From: Paenibacillus phytohabitans
GTDB taxonomy: Bacteria > Bacillota > Bacilli > Paenibacillales > Paenibacillaceae
DNA length: 64,000 bases
Assembly (NCBI RefSeq): GCF_013141775.1
Contig: NZ_WHOB01000069.1
Span: forward strand, 124,001-188,000
Direction of reading: 5' to 3'
Translations under genes and position numbers: made by a program
Shown: piece after piece, positions 7,596 to 15,614 of the stretch
How the letters are laid out: every line of letters begins with the position of its first letter
How positions within the stretch are numbered: position 1 is the first letter of the stretch
Notes under the pieces: model-generated
Database searches by the model: none
The model's input: the letters and a program-made list of their open reading frames with translations, nothing else
Told to the model about the DNA's origin: nothing

Positions 7596-8297
7596 GTGGA
7601 TGAGTTACTTGAAGTACAGGGCGTGACCAAGAAGTTCGGCTCCAAACAAGCGCTGGGCAATGTCTCCTTTACGCTGGGCGCAGGCAGAATTACCGGACTG
7701 CTCGGCAGCAACGGCAGCGGCAAAAGCACCCTCATGAAGCTGATCGCAGGATTGGCACAGCCGGGCTCAGGCCGGATTTCAGTCCTCGGTGTTCCCATTG
7801 GGGTGGAGAGCCGGAAGCTTGTATCCTTCATGCCTGATGTTCCCGTTACGGAGTCTTGGATGAATGTGGGGGATGCGTTGAAGTTCCAGCGGGATTTCTA
7901 TCCGGACTTCGATCAGGCCAAAGCCCAGCGGATGCTCGATTTCATGAATCTCAGAGTACAGGATAAGGTCCGGACGTTATCCAAAGGGATGAACGAACGT
8001 CTCCAGCTCACCCTTGCGCTGTCGCGCCGGGCCAGACTCTACATGCTGGATGAGCCAATCGGCGGTGTCGACCCTGTAGCACGGACCAAAATTCTCAATG
8101 CGCTGATGGAGTTCTATGAGGAAGACAGCAGTATTCTGATCTCTACACACCTGGTGAACGATATCGAACGGATTTTTGACGAGGTTATTTTCTTGAAAAA
8201 CGGGGAGATCGTTCTCCAGCGCGAAGTGGAAGAGCTCAGACTCGAGCGCGGAAAAAGTATAGATGAGCTGTTCAGAGAGGTGTTTGCCGAATGCTGA
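7596..8297 (+). CDS. ABC transporter ATP-binding protein, YtrB-like
   Basis: A 233-residue ATPase. Walker A is LGSNGSGKST, the signature is TLSKGMNERLQLTLAL (LSKGM, typical of YtrB-like proteins) and Walker B is LYMLDEPIGGVDPVA, followed by the H-loop STHLVND. It begins with GTG 7596, 7 bases after GGGGG. It overlaps the next permease gene by 7 bases. With that permease it forms the second transporter of this operon. The substrate is not deducible; relatives respond to lipid II-binding antibiotics. Confidence 0.88.
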   Translation: MDELLEVQGVTKKFGSKQALGNVSFTLGAGRITGLLGSNGSGKSTLMKLIAGLAQPGSGRISVLGVPIGVESRKLVSFMPDVPVTESWMNVGDALKFQRDFYPDFDQAKAQRMLDFMNLRVQDKVRTLSKGMNERLQLTLALSRRARLYMLDEPIGGVDPVARTKILNALMEFYEEDSSILISTHLVNDIERIFDEVIFLKNGEIVLQREVEELRLERGKSIDELFREVFAEC

Positions 8298-9025
8298 AGC
8301 TGTTAAAATATGACCTGAGACGCAGAAGGGAACGGATCCTCGTCTTTATTGTTATTGCTCTGCTGGTTCAGCCTGCGATTTGGATATCCAGCACTAAGGT
8401 CAATGAACAACTAATTTCGCTGAATCTGGTTATCTACTTTATACTTGCATTGGCGCTTGTATTTATAGCTGTATTCAGTTATTTCCGGAATCTGAAGTCT
8501 TACCAGCGGCGGCTTATCCCGGTTACTGCCCTGCAGACGGTCATGTCACCGTTGCTGTTTGCGCTACTGCTAATCTTGACGGTGATTGCTCTCGGTCTGG
8601 TGCATTTTGGCATTTACCAGCTGATCTATCCGCTGGATTTCCTGCCGGATAATATAGTGTCAGTTGGCTTAAGATGTTTATTGCAGTTTATGTGGTCAGT
8701 GGGTTTCATGATGATTATGATTATGTTCTCTATTACTGTAGCATTAAGCTTTCGCTTCAAGGGGAGAGTATGGATAGGGATTGTGATCCTCACACTTCTG
8801 CAAAATGCTATAGCCTATCTTGAAAAGTTTATGTTTAACAGCTATTTCATTGGTCTGGACAATACCTTTAATTTTGAGATTTACGAGAGTAATCTGCGGC
8901 CAGACAGCGGAGTAACGATCAGATACCTCTCTACGAATCAATGGCCGCTTCTGTTCGAATTTGTAGTTGCCATAATACTGATCTATTCAATGGTTGTAAT
9001 GGTGAAAAAAAGAATTGAAGTTTGA
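8291..9025 (+). CDS. ABC transporter permease, YtrC/D-like
   Basis: A 244-residue membrane protein with six hydrophobic segments: near residues 18-33, 45-63, 90-115, 135-155, 163-180 and a C-terminal one at 220-238, ending in the basic tail MVVMVKKRIEV. ATG 8291 overlaps the end of the ATPase gene. The short basic N-terminus (MLKLLKYDLRRRRER) is typical of permeases that work with YtrB-like ATPases. Last gene of the operon, closed by the terminator at 9067. Confidence 0.78.
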   Translation: MLKLLKYDLRRRRERILVFIVIALLVQPAIWISSTKVNEQLISLNLVIYFILALALVFIAVFSYFRNLKSYQRRLIPVTALQTVMSPLLFALLLILTVIALGLVHFGIYQLIYPLDFLPDNIVSVGLRCLLQFMWSVGFMMIMIMFSITVALSFRFKGRVWIGIVILTLLQNAIAYLEKFMFNSYFIGLDNTFNFEIYESNLRPDSGVTIRYLSTNQWPLLFEFVVAIILIYSMVVMVKKRIEV

Positions 9026-9066
9026 TCGCGTAGGGAGCTGCCCTGTGCAGATGTCCATTCAACGAG

Positions 9067-9105
9067 AAAGCAAGGCTGACGATGTCAGCCTTGCTTTCGT
9101 TTTTG
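9067..9105. terminator. Terminator of the GntR/ABC operon
   Basis: A 14-bp perfect stem (AAAGCAAGGCTGAC / GTCAGCCTTGCTTT) with a 3-base loop and T run follows the last permease gene by 40 bases. It also lies directly past the stop of the PilZ gene on the other strand, so it probably acts both ways. Confidence 0.9.
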
Positions 9106-9117
9106 TGCAAATTACAG

Positions 9118-9498
9118 TTACAATCCTTGAGCCCTTCTGCCGTGGGTCCAGATCTCCAGCTCCCGCAGCAGCTGTTCTTCCTCGGCTTCCTGCAGATCAA
9201 GTCTTACCCCGTACTGGAATTGTCCAAGGCCGAACATCCAGCCCCAGCGGACACTTCCTTCATACTGAAGCTTCTCTTCCGCCAGCTGGAAATGTATAAT
9301 CAGCTTCGTATCGCCTGCAGTGAAACGGAGGTTCAGAGAAGTACGTACCTTACAGCCGGAGCGGCTAAGGTCTAGCAGGATGCCTTCCGTCAATTTTCCG
9401 GCTCCGGGCCCGTTATTACTGGCCGGGATTTCAAGCCAGCAATCGATGGGCTGGTTCATAACATAACGGAACGGTTCTTTTCTGCTGGAGTCATCCAT
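9118..9498 (-). CDS. PilZ domain protein, probable c-di-GMP receptor
   Basis: A 126-residue single-domain protein. It has a variant of the N-terminal RxxxR motif (RKEPFRYVMNQ) and the DLSRSG motif (consensus (D/N)xSxxG) that bind cyclic di-GMP, followed by the beta-barrel strands ending in FGLGQFQYGVRLD. The ATG at 9498 has GGAGG six bases upstream; the adjacent ATG 9501 is too close. A diguanylate cyclase lies 1.4 kb away (10928), so local c-di-GMP signalling is plausible but not shown. It is divergent from the pentapeptide-repeat gene at 9643. Confidence 0.8.
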   Translation of the reverse strand: MDDSSRKEPFRYVMNQPIDCWLEIPASNNGPGAGKLTEGILLDLSRSGCKVRTSLNLRFTAGDTKLIIHFQLAEEKLQYEGSVRWGWMFGLGQFQYGVRLDLQEAEEEQLLRELEIWTHGRRAQGL

Positions 9499-9642
9499 CA
9501 TTTACCTCCGCGAGTTTATTTGCTATTATATCGAAACGGCTACACTTGGACAATCTCCTAAAGTAGTATATTTTAAAATAATTTATAATCCGGTATTCAG
9601 AACTTTAGATTCAATACCCATAAGAAGAGGGGTCAAAACATT

Positions 9643-10248
9643 ATGTATCAGTACCACAATGAAACTTTTCAGAATCAAAATTTTGACTATGCCAATATGC
9701 AGGATGGAGAGATGAACGGTTGCACCTTTGAACACTGCTCGTTCAGAGGGGCTTCCATGGAAGAAATGACCTCCAGCGGCTGCCGTTTTGTGAATTGTGA
9801 TTTTACCGGTGCGCTGCTGAATGCTTCACTGCATAGAGACGGGGCTTTTACCAATTGCAAGTTTACCGGGGCGAATCTGTTTGTGTCGAAGTTCGAGAAT
9901 TGTAAGATGATTGGTTCCGATTTCGCGAATGCCTATATGGATGGGATTACTCTCACCGGAGGGGACTGGGCTTATACGAATCTGCGCCATCTGAATCTCA
10001 GCAGGCAGGATCTGCGGGGCATCCGGTTTGCCGAGGCAGATATGCAGGGCTGCAATTTGCAAAAAGCGGATCTGCGCGGTGCCGACTTAAGCCGTGTGCA
10101 GCTTGCGCAGTGCCAGCTTGCAGGAGCGGATCTGCAGGGTGCCAAGCTGGAGGGGATTGACCTGAAGAGTCTTGATCTTAAAGGGGTACGGCTGGATGTG
10201 GAGCAGGCTGTGCTGCTGGCCCGCTCGATGGGAGCCAAGGTGGGATAA
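9643..10248 (+). CDS. Pentapeptide repeat protein
   Basis: A 201-residue protein largely composed of A(D/N)Lxx repeats. The first third has the irregular form with many cysteines (GCTFEHCSFRGASMEE, CRFVNCDFTGALL, NCKFTGANLF), the last third is regular (ADMQGCNLQKADLRGADLS and so on). These fold into a right-handed four-sided beta-helix. Some members (Qnr, McbG) protect DNA gyrase; most have unknown roles and there is no specific sign of gyrase protection here. ATG 9643 is preceded by AAGAGGGG. It is monocistronic. Confidence 0.9.
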   Translation: MYQYHNETFQNQNFDYANMQDGEMNGCTFEHCSFRGASMEEMTSSGCRFVNCDFTGALLNASLHRDGAFTNCKFTGANLFVSKFENCKMIGSDFANAYMDGITLTGGDWAYTNLRHLNLSRQDLRGIRFAEADMQGCNLQKADLRGADLSRVQLAQCQLAGADLQGAKLEGIDLKSLDLKGVRLDVEQAVLLARSMGAKVG

Positions 10249-10304
10249 GCGGAGGGGCTGGCCGACTGTTCACTATATACCTGCATAAGTGAGCAACAAA
10301 GGAA

Positions 10305-10329
10305 CTGCCGCCCCGGAACGGGACGGCAG
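10305..10329. terminator. Weak hairpin between convergent genes
   Basis: CTGCCG-CCCC / GGG-ACGGCAG can form a GC-rich stem downstream of the pentapeptide-repeat gene. There is no good T run on either side, so terminator function is uncertain. Confidence 0.35.
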
Positions 10330-10374
10330 GGCTGCAGTGTTTGTTGGAGTTGCTTTATGTAACCTGGTGAAGAA

Positions 10375-10662
10375 TTAGAGGCTATAGAGTGAAGCCATGC
10401 AGTCTACGAACATTTTGTTGTACTGGGAACGGGTCAGATCGCTGGAAGAGGCAATATCTCTGCCCAGGAACTCAAACCAGGTAATTTCCGTGCCGTCTTT
10501 TTTGTAGAGGAATCTCTGGTGTTCAATGGCAAAAACCTCATTCTCATAAGAAGGAACATGCTCAAATTTCAGTTCGGTCCCCTGTTTCTCCGATATAAGC
10601 GTTGCCAGCAGAATAAGCATCTTGAACGGATCATCATACATTTCAAATTGTTCTGTCATCAT
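10375..10662 (-). CDS. Conserved hypothetical protein
   Basis: A 95-residue soluble, acidic protein beginning MMTEQFEMYDDPF and ending in a helical SQYNKMFVDCMASLYSL. No membrane segment, metal motif or known domain was recognised. ATG 10662 lies 6 bases after AAGGAG. It looks like a genuine small gene from codon use and ribosome site. Function unknown. Confidence 0.65.
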   Translation of the reverse strand: MMTEQFEMYDDPFKMLILLATLISEKQGTELKFEHVPSYENEVFAIEHQRFLYKKDGTEITWFEFLGRDIASSSDLTRSQYNKMFVDCMASLYSL

Positions 10663-10927
10663 CAATCACTCCTTAAGGTGGCATGTGCTACAGGGCAGAT
10701 TATACTATAATGCCAAAATGTAAACACTATCATCCGCACAACTCAGCACAATATTGATACAACCTATGAGCTAAATTAAGGAAATCCGCAAGTCTGCCGG
10801 AAGCTGTATTATATTTCCGCTTATTCCTTCCGATAAATAATTATCGACCCTTTTCGACATAGAGTGAGCTACCAGGCAACCTCGGCGGTCGGTGCTATGA
10901 AAAGGTCTTCCGAAGAGGAGAATGTGA

Positions 10928-12562
10928 ATGTCTTTAAATCTGCGTACGTTATTTTCAACGGCTTTTGCGGTCATTATCATCCTGTTAACGGCATTGCTCA
11001 GCTATGTTATCGGCAACCGGTCTACACAGTCCGTAGAGGTCAGCATTGGCAGCTCTCTGGCGGAAGAAGCCTACCAAATGTCTGAGAAGCTTGATCATTT
11101 CATGTGGTCACGTTCCGGAGAAGTGGAGGTATTGAGCAAGCTTAATGCATTTCAGGAGCCGGTTGACTCCTCAGAGGTCAGCGGATTGCTTAATCAGCTG
11201 AAGAAGAGTCTGCCGGTGTTCACCTGGGTGGGTTTCCTCGACAATAAAGGAAATGTCCTTTCTTCCACAGATCATATACTCCAGGGTACGAATATTAGCC
11301 AGCGGCCGGTGTTTCAGGAAGGCCTGAAGGGGACCTTCACCGGTGATGTCCATGATGCGGTGCTGCTCTCCAAGCTGCTTCCGAATCCTACCGGCGAAGC
11401 CTTACAGTTTGTGGATGTGAGCGTGCCGGTTACTGACAAGCAAGGCCGGACAAGCGGTGTACTGGCTGCGCACCTCAGCTGGGAGTGGTCGCGTGAGGTC
11501 GAGGCTTCCATTGTGACCCCGCTCAAGGAGCGCCTGAAGGGTGTGGAAGTGTTTGTAGTCAGCAGGAAAGATGACACGATCCTTCTCGGTCCCGAGGCGC
11601 TCGTCGGCAAAAGAATGCCGAATGAAGTGCTGCAGAAAGCCCGCAGCGGTAATAGTTCATGGATTATTGAACAGGAGCGGAATCAGGACTCCTATCTGAC
11701 CGGTTATGCCTACGGGGACGGCTATCTGAATTATCCCGGGCTGGGCTGGTCGGTCATTATCCGCCAGCCAGCGGATATTGCATTTGCCTCGGTGCATCAG
11801 CTTGAGCGCTTTATTCTGATCAGCGGACTGATCACCGCAGCTGTCTTCGCGGTTATCGGCTGGCTGCTGGCCGGATGGATCAGCCGTCCGCTGAGGAACA
11901 TTACCCGCACAGCCGATCTGCTCAGCTCCGGTGCTGATGTGGAGATTCCATCCTCGACCCGGTTCAAAGATGTGGCGATTCTGTCTGCGTCACTGCGCAA
12001 CCTGGTGAATAATCTGACCAAGACAGAGAACAAGCTGAGCTACATGTCGGATATGGCGCTGCATGACAAGCTTACGGGCTTGCCCAACCGGGCAGCGCTG
12101 GATGAATTTCTGGCCCATGCGGTCAGCAAAGCCAAGCAGAACCGCACAACGCTTAGTTTCTTATACCTTGATCTGGACGGCTTCAAAAAAGTAAATGATA
12201 CCTTCGGCCATGCAATCGGCGACGCCTTGCTGCAGGAGGTAGCCTTCAGACTGATGGACTGTACACGTGATAATGAAATCGTAGCCCGGCTGGGCGGGGA
12301 TGAGTTCGTCATTATTCTTAATACTTCTGCCGGTAAACCTATGAAGGAGGCAGAAATTGTGGCTTCACGGATTATCAGTAAAATCAATCTGCCCATTGTA
12401 ATCAGAGGCGAGAATCTGCATGTCGGCTGTAGTGTAGGCGCTGCAGTATGGACACCGGACGGGGGCAGCGACACTGTTGAAACCCTGCGGCTGGCGGATG
12501 AAGCATTATACATTTCCAAGCGGAGCGGAAAGAACCGGATTACTTTTGAGGCGGCTTCTTAA
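10928..12562 (+). CDS. Membrane diguanylate cyclase (Cache-HAMP-GGDEF)
   Basis: A 544-residue protein. A membrane segment lies at about 10-28, an extracellular dCache-type sensor at 30-285, a second membrane segment at about 288-312, HAMP to 365, and a GGDEF domain from about 385. The active-site motif is GGDEF at residues 456-460, and the DxLTGLPNR start of the domain is intact (HDKLTGLPNR). It should make cyclic di-GMP from two GTP in response to an external ligand. The upstream RxxD inhibitory site appears absent. ATG 10928 follows GAGGAG. It has a 265-bp leader in which I see no riboswitch. A weak SigD-like box is noted in the findings. Confidence 0.92.
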   Translation: MSLNLRTLFSTAFAVIIILLTALLSYVIGNRSTQSVEVSIGSSLAEEAYQMSEKLDHFMWSRSGEVEVLSKLNAFQEPVDSSEVSGLLNQLKKSLPVFTWVGFLDNKGNVLSSTDHILQGTNISQRPVFQEGLKGTFTGDVHDAVLLSKLLPNPTGEALQFVDVSVPVTDKQGRTSGVLAAHLSWEWSREVEASIVTPLKERLKGVEVFVVSRKDDTILLGPEALVGKRMPNEVLQKARSGNSSWIIEQERNQDSYLTGYAYGDGYLNYPGLGWSVIIRQPADIAFASVHQLERFILISGLITAAVFAVIGWLLAGWISRPLRNITRTADLLSSGADVEIPSSTRFKDVAILSASLRNLVNNLTKTENKLSYMSDMALHDKLTGLPNRAALDEFLAHAVSKAKQNRTTLSFLYLDLDGFKKVNDTFGHAIGDALLQEVAFRLMDCTRDNEIVARLGGDEFVIILNTSAGKPMKEAEIVASRIISKINLPIVIRGENLHVGCSVGAAVWTPDGGSDTVETLRLADEALYISKRSGKNRITFEAAS

Positions 12563-12588
12563 GTTCTCCAGCGCATATTCATCACAGC

Positions 12589-12628
12589 AAATAACCTTTC
12601 TCCGTCAAATGACAGAGAAAGGTTATTT
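12589..12628. terminator. Terminator after diguanylate cyclase
   Basis: A 14-bp perfect stem (AAATAACCTTTCTC / GAGAAAGGTTATTT) lies between the cyclase gene and the small minus-strand gene at 12676; it has A/T-rich flanks for both directions. Confidence 0.85.
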
Positions 12629-12675
12629 GGCATTCTGGTTATAGAGAACTATATGCAGATATGTATCGAACGAAG

Positions 12676-12801
12676 TCAGCGTAATCTCTTGCGTGGCTTA
12701 GACCACCATTTAATCCATAGAAATCCTTCGTCATCCCGGAAAAACTTAATACCTACCCAACTCAGCGGTGTCCAGAATTCCTTAAAATAATATGAAGGCA
12801 T
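12676..12801 (-). CDS. Small basic aromatic protein, hypothetical
   Basis: A 41-codon frame, too short for most gene callers, encoding a peptide rich in W, F, K and R (MPSYYFKEFWTPLSWVGIKF at the start, ending SKPRKRLR). GGAGGG lies about 12 bases upstream of the ATG. The composition, five tryptophans and a basic tail, suggests a membrane-surface peptide. I do not recognise a family. The strongest support is the ribosome site plus clean termination before the shared terminator. Confidence 0.45.
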   Translation of the reverse strand: MPSYYFKEFWTPLSWVGIKFFRDDEGFLWIKWWSKPRKRLR

Positions 12802-12980
12802 AGTAAATTAGTCCCTCCGATATAGTTAATTATTACTAGTTTACGCTACGATGGAAGATTTCACAATACTTTTTTTGCTTATAATTACCATATTGTGCAT
12901 CAGCCCAGTTTTTTCAGGACCTCAGGCATATGATGCTAAGGAAAGACATAATGACGGCACAGGCTGAGGGAGGAATTGTA

Positions 12981-13085
12981 ATGGGAGAGAATGTGGCTGG
13001 TTACGGCTATGGCTGTATTGGAACGTCTGCTGCTACCATTTTGGTACTGTTTATCTTGCTGGTTATTATCCTCAGCGTATTTTAG
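12981..13085 (+). CDS. YjcZ family small sporulation-type membrane protein
   Basis: A 34-residue protein, MGENVAGYGYGCIGT followed by a hydrophobic segment ending ILLVIILSVF. This GYGYG-plus-single-membrane-helix form is the YjcZ/YjcZ-like family, whose members are found in spores or induced in sporulation. The ribosome site is GGGAGGAATTGTA. A second member with the same ending lies at 15034, bracketing the lysis-type genes. Membrane localisation is evident; molecular role is unknown. Confidence 0.75.
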   Translation: MGENVAGYGYGCIGTSAATILVLFILLVIILSVF

Positions 13086-13114
13086 CTGAAGCTAACCGGA
13101 CGAATAACTTAAAG

Positions 13115-13145
13115 AAGCGCCGGAGCTCCCGCTCCGGCGCTTTTT
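13115..13145 (+). terminator. Terminator after first YjcZ-like gene
   Basis: AAGCGCCGGAGC-TCCC-GCTCCGGCGC-TTTTT, a GC-rich hairpin with T run 30 bases after the stop. Confidence 0.92.
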
Positions 13146-13268
13146 GTATAAATGAACCTGAAGGTTAGCAGTTATGGGGAAGATCCAATTTGAATAGTGT
13201 ATATCAGGGATAAGCACAGGCAGCATAACTGAACGAGCATTTAATATAGTAGGAAGGGATGTGATGAA

Positions 13269-14072
13269 ATGACGGATTCTGAGTTTATCTCCCGAATGGT
13301 CTCCTTTGCCGTGGCTGATATGCAGCGCAGTCATATTGCGGCTTCCCTGACTATTGCCCAGGCCGCGCTGGAATCCGGCTGGGGGAACAGCAGCCTGACC
13401 TTGAAGGCCAATAATCTGTTTGGCATCAAAGGCAGCGGACCCGCCGGAAGCTTGTCAATCCGGACTACGGAATATAGGAACGGCCAAGCTGTGCAGGTAT
13501 CTGCGCTTTTCAGAGCCTACAATAACTGGGGTGAGTCTGTGGCCGACCATTCTGCGCTGATTGCCCAGGGCGTATCCTGGAACCGGGACTTATACAGCAA
13601 GGTGATTGGAGCGGACGGCAGAAGGGCTGCCAGAGAGATTGCCGCTGCAGGGTATGCGACCGATCCGAACTACGCGTCAAAGCTGATTCAGATTATGGAT
13701 GCTTATAACTTGTATCAATACGATGAGCTGAAGGAGGATGAGGAGATGTCGGCTGAAGATAAACAAAGGCTTGCGACTCTGGAAACGGAGCTTCAGGAAA
13801 TGCGGGTATTGCTGGCAGGACTTACTGTGAGCCGGGATACACTCAAAACAGGTGTTCTGGAACAGGGACAGGCAATTAAAGGAGTAGCGGAACGGGTTAC
13901 CGCAATAGAAGGCCGAGCTGCAGTCAGTATACCTGCCTGGGCAGAGCCGGCGGTTCAGGCAGCGGTAGCAGCGGGATTGCTCGATACCCCTACAGGAGGA
14001 AGTTATGATTTCTACCGGATATTGACGGTGCTGAACAGGGCCGGACTGCTGGTTACCGGGAAGGAGGTGTAG
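13269..14072 (+). CDS. Endolysin-like glucosaminidase (GH73)
   Basis: A 267-residue cytoplasmic protein without signal peptide. Residues 1-155 form a GH73 endo-beta-N-acetylglucosaminidase domain (ASLTIAQAALESGWGNSSLT, catalytic E in ALESGWG; NNLFGIKG; YATDPNYASKLIQIMDAYNL). A coiled-coil (about 160-215) and a short C-terminal domain (AWAEPAVQAAVAAGLLDTPT) follow, as in phage and PBSX-type lysins. Lack of export signal fits a phage endolysin that depends on the holin encoded 5 bases downstream. ATG 13269 follows GGAAGGGATGTG. No other phage genes are nearby. Confidence 0.85.
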   Translation: MTDSEFISRMVSFAVADMQRSHIAASLTIAQAALESGWGNSSLTLKANNLFGIKGSGPAGSLSIRTTEYRNGQAVQVSALFRAYNNWGESVADHSALIAQGVSWNRDLYSKVIGADGRRAAREIAAAGYATDPNYASKLIQIMDAYNLYQYDELKEDEEMSAEDKQRLATLETELQEMRVLLAGLTVSRDTLKTGVLEQGQAIKGVAERVTAIEGRAAVSIPAWAEPAVQAAVAAGLLDTPTGGSYDFYRILTVLNRAGLLVTGKEV

Positions 14073-14077
14073 ATCTT

Positions 14078-14359
14078 ATGTACAACGATGCGCTTAACAA
14101 TGTGCTGGCGTTTGCGTCGCTGTTGGCCGTCTTTGTAATGGCGCTGGTTCAACTGGTGAAGAACAGTGTGAATCTTCCGCGCAACGTTGTTCCCGCAGTA
14201 GGACTGGGTATTGGTCTGCTGGTCGGAGCTGTAGCCTATCCTTTTACGGACATGAATCTAATTCTGCGTTTATGGGCAGGCGGGCTTGCGGGATTGTCGG
14301 CAACAGGATTGTTTGAATTGGCCTTTAACAAGCGTGGAGGGACCACGAAGGAAGATTAA
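14078..14359 (+). CDS. Holin-like protein (A118/LLH type)
   Basis: A 93-residue protein with an N-terminal hydrophobic helix (VLAFASLLAVFVMALVQLV), a second near NVVPAVGLGIGLLVGAVAYP and a third weaker one (LWAGGLAGLSATGLFELAF), ending in a charged tail GGTTKED. This matches small phage holins found beside lysins. The ribosome site AAGGAGGTG overlaps the end of the lysin gene, so the two are co-translated. It would permeabilise the membrane for lysin release. Isolated from other phage genes, it is a domesticated cassette or prophage remnant. Confidence 0.75.
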   Translation: MYNDALNNVLAFASLLAVFVMALVQLVKNSVNLPRNVVPAVGLGIGLLVGAVAYPFTDMNLILRLWAGGLAGLSATGLFELAFNKRGGTTKED

Positions 14360-14459
14360 GCAGGCTGCTCGTAATATGGGGAGATGTGCATTGGCGATAT
14401 ATCCAAGCAATCCCGGGGACTTGTTAATACACTGTATATGAAGAAAGGAGGTGCTTGAT

Positions 14460-14882
14460 ATGGGAACTTATGTTGATGGAAGAACTTCGCAGAATGCCAG
14501 TACTGCCAACTCTATTGCGATACCGATTCTGGTAATTAATACTCCGCAGCTGTTTGGGCAGATTGGTATTATCACTCAAGGTGTAACGACGAATCCGCGT
14601 GTAATTCTGAAAGGAACGGTATCTGTGCAGCTTCCGCTGGCACTGGTTGGTGTCACTATTAGTATTGTGAGAGGAACTTTGCCTACCGATCCGCTGGTGT
14701 ATTCCGCTACCTCTACTTTCAGCCTTAGTGTGCTGGCTCCACAGGTTATCACCTTCTCTGCGGATGACTTCATTCCGCCGATTACTCCGCAGCTGACTTA
14801 TACTGCATTCATCACCTCTAACCTTCTCGGTACGGTCCGTGTAGGTCCTGAGAGCTTTGACGGAATTCTGGTTTCCGATTAA
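14460..14882 (+). CDS. Beta-rich hypothetical protein, possible surface or exosporium protein
   Basis: A 140-residue protein, polar at the N-terminus (GTYVDGRTSQNAS) then rich in V, I, T and P with alternating hydrophobic residues, as in a beta-sandwich. There is no signal peptide and only helix-poor sequence. ATG 14460 follows AAAGGAGGTG by 7 bases. It resembles unnamed Paenibacillus proteins of the exosporium/spore-surface type, but the assignment is impressionistic. It sits between the holin gene and a second YjcZ-like gene. Confidence 0.55.
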   Translation: MGTYVDGRTSQNASTANSIAIPILVINTPQLFGQIGIITQGVTTNPRVILKGTVSVQLPLALVGVTISIVRGTLPTDPLVYSATSTFSLSVLAPQVITFSADDFIPPITPQLTYTAFITSNLLGTVRVGPESFDGILVSD

Positions 14883-15033
14883 TCTGCAGATTCATGCATC
14901 CTGTCCGGTTCGGTTGACCGGGCGGGCAGGATGCCCTTGTACATACCCCCAAATTTTGACCGTTTCGCCCAATCTGTTAAGGGATTTCGCTCATATTCTG
15001 TTCTGTAGTCATCATTTTGAAGGAGGTAATCTC

Positions 15034-15168
15034 ATGGGTGCAGATTGCGGATACGGTGGTAATGTAGGCGGCGTTAATGTGGTTCCGGTAAGTCCTTGGA
15101 CTTCAACCGGTGCGATTCTGGTACTTTATATCCTGCTGGTCATTATTCTGAGTGCCTGCTTCTACTAG
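15034..15168 (+). CDS. YjcZ family small sporulation-type membrane protein
   Basis: A 44-residue protein: a glycine-rich N-terminus (MGADCGYGGNVGGVNVVPVS) and a C-terminal membrane helix ending ILLVIILSACFY. The last part is almost identical to the gene at 12981, so the two are paralogues. AAGGAGGTAATCTC gives an excellent ribosome site for ATG 15034; the longer open frame from 14857 is not supported. Confidence 0.78.
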   Translation: MGADCGYGGNVGGVNVVPVSPWTSTGAILVLYILLVIILSACFY

Positions 15169-15183
15169 AACTTAACGTCAGTC

Positions 15184-15226
15184 AGCGCAGTCCGGGGCTA
15201 AGGCCTTGGGACTGCGCTTTTTTTTC
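15184..15226 (+). terminator. Terminator after second YjcZ-like gene
   Basis: AGCGCAGTCC / GGACTGCGCT stem, followed by eight T residues, 15 bases after the stop codon. Confidence 0.93.
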
Positions 15227-15310
15227 TGATTAGCTATGTCTGGCAGAAATATGCGATAATAGTAGTCATTGTCTTCATGGCAATCAGTGCAGTTATGAAA
15301 GAGGTGCTTC

Positions 15311-15562
15311 ATGGAAGAGAAGGAATTGGTCTATGCCATACTTAAGCGGATTGAACTGGACAAGCCGGTCGGTCAGGATGAAATGGGGCTGGGGGCCGGG
15401 GCGTATGCCGATATTATGGAGGAGCTTGTGGACAGCCGGATGGTGGAGAATGTGAGCTTCCTGAGAGCTGGCAATGGCACTGTAACCGTCCGGACAGCCG
15501 GAATGAAGATGACCCGGCGCGGTCATGATTTTATTTTATTGAAAGAATCGGGCCGAATTTGA
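15311..15562 (+). CDS. YjcQ-like small winged-helix protein
   Basis: An 83-residue protein, EKELVYAILKRIE followed by GAYADIMEELVDSRMVENV and AGMKMTRRGHDFI, a winged-helix arrangement resembling B. subtilis YjcQ (a phage-type DNA-binding fold). AGAGGTG precedes ATG 15311. Its nearness to a phage-type lysis cassette agrees with a phage-derived origin, but that is inference. Regulatory role unknown. Confidence 0.55.
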   Translation: MEEKELVYAILKRIELDKPVGQDEMGLGAGAYADIMEELVDSRMVENVSFLRAGNGTVTVRTAGMKMTRRGHDFILLKESGRI

Positions 15563-15614
15563 ATTTACGCTGGTTGAGATACAGGATTTGATGTTTCAGA
15601 ACAAGGGGGCATGT

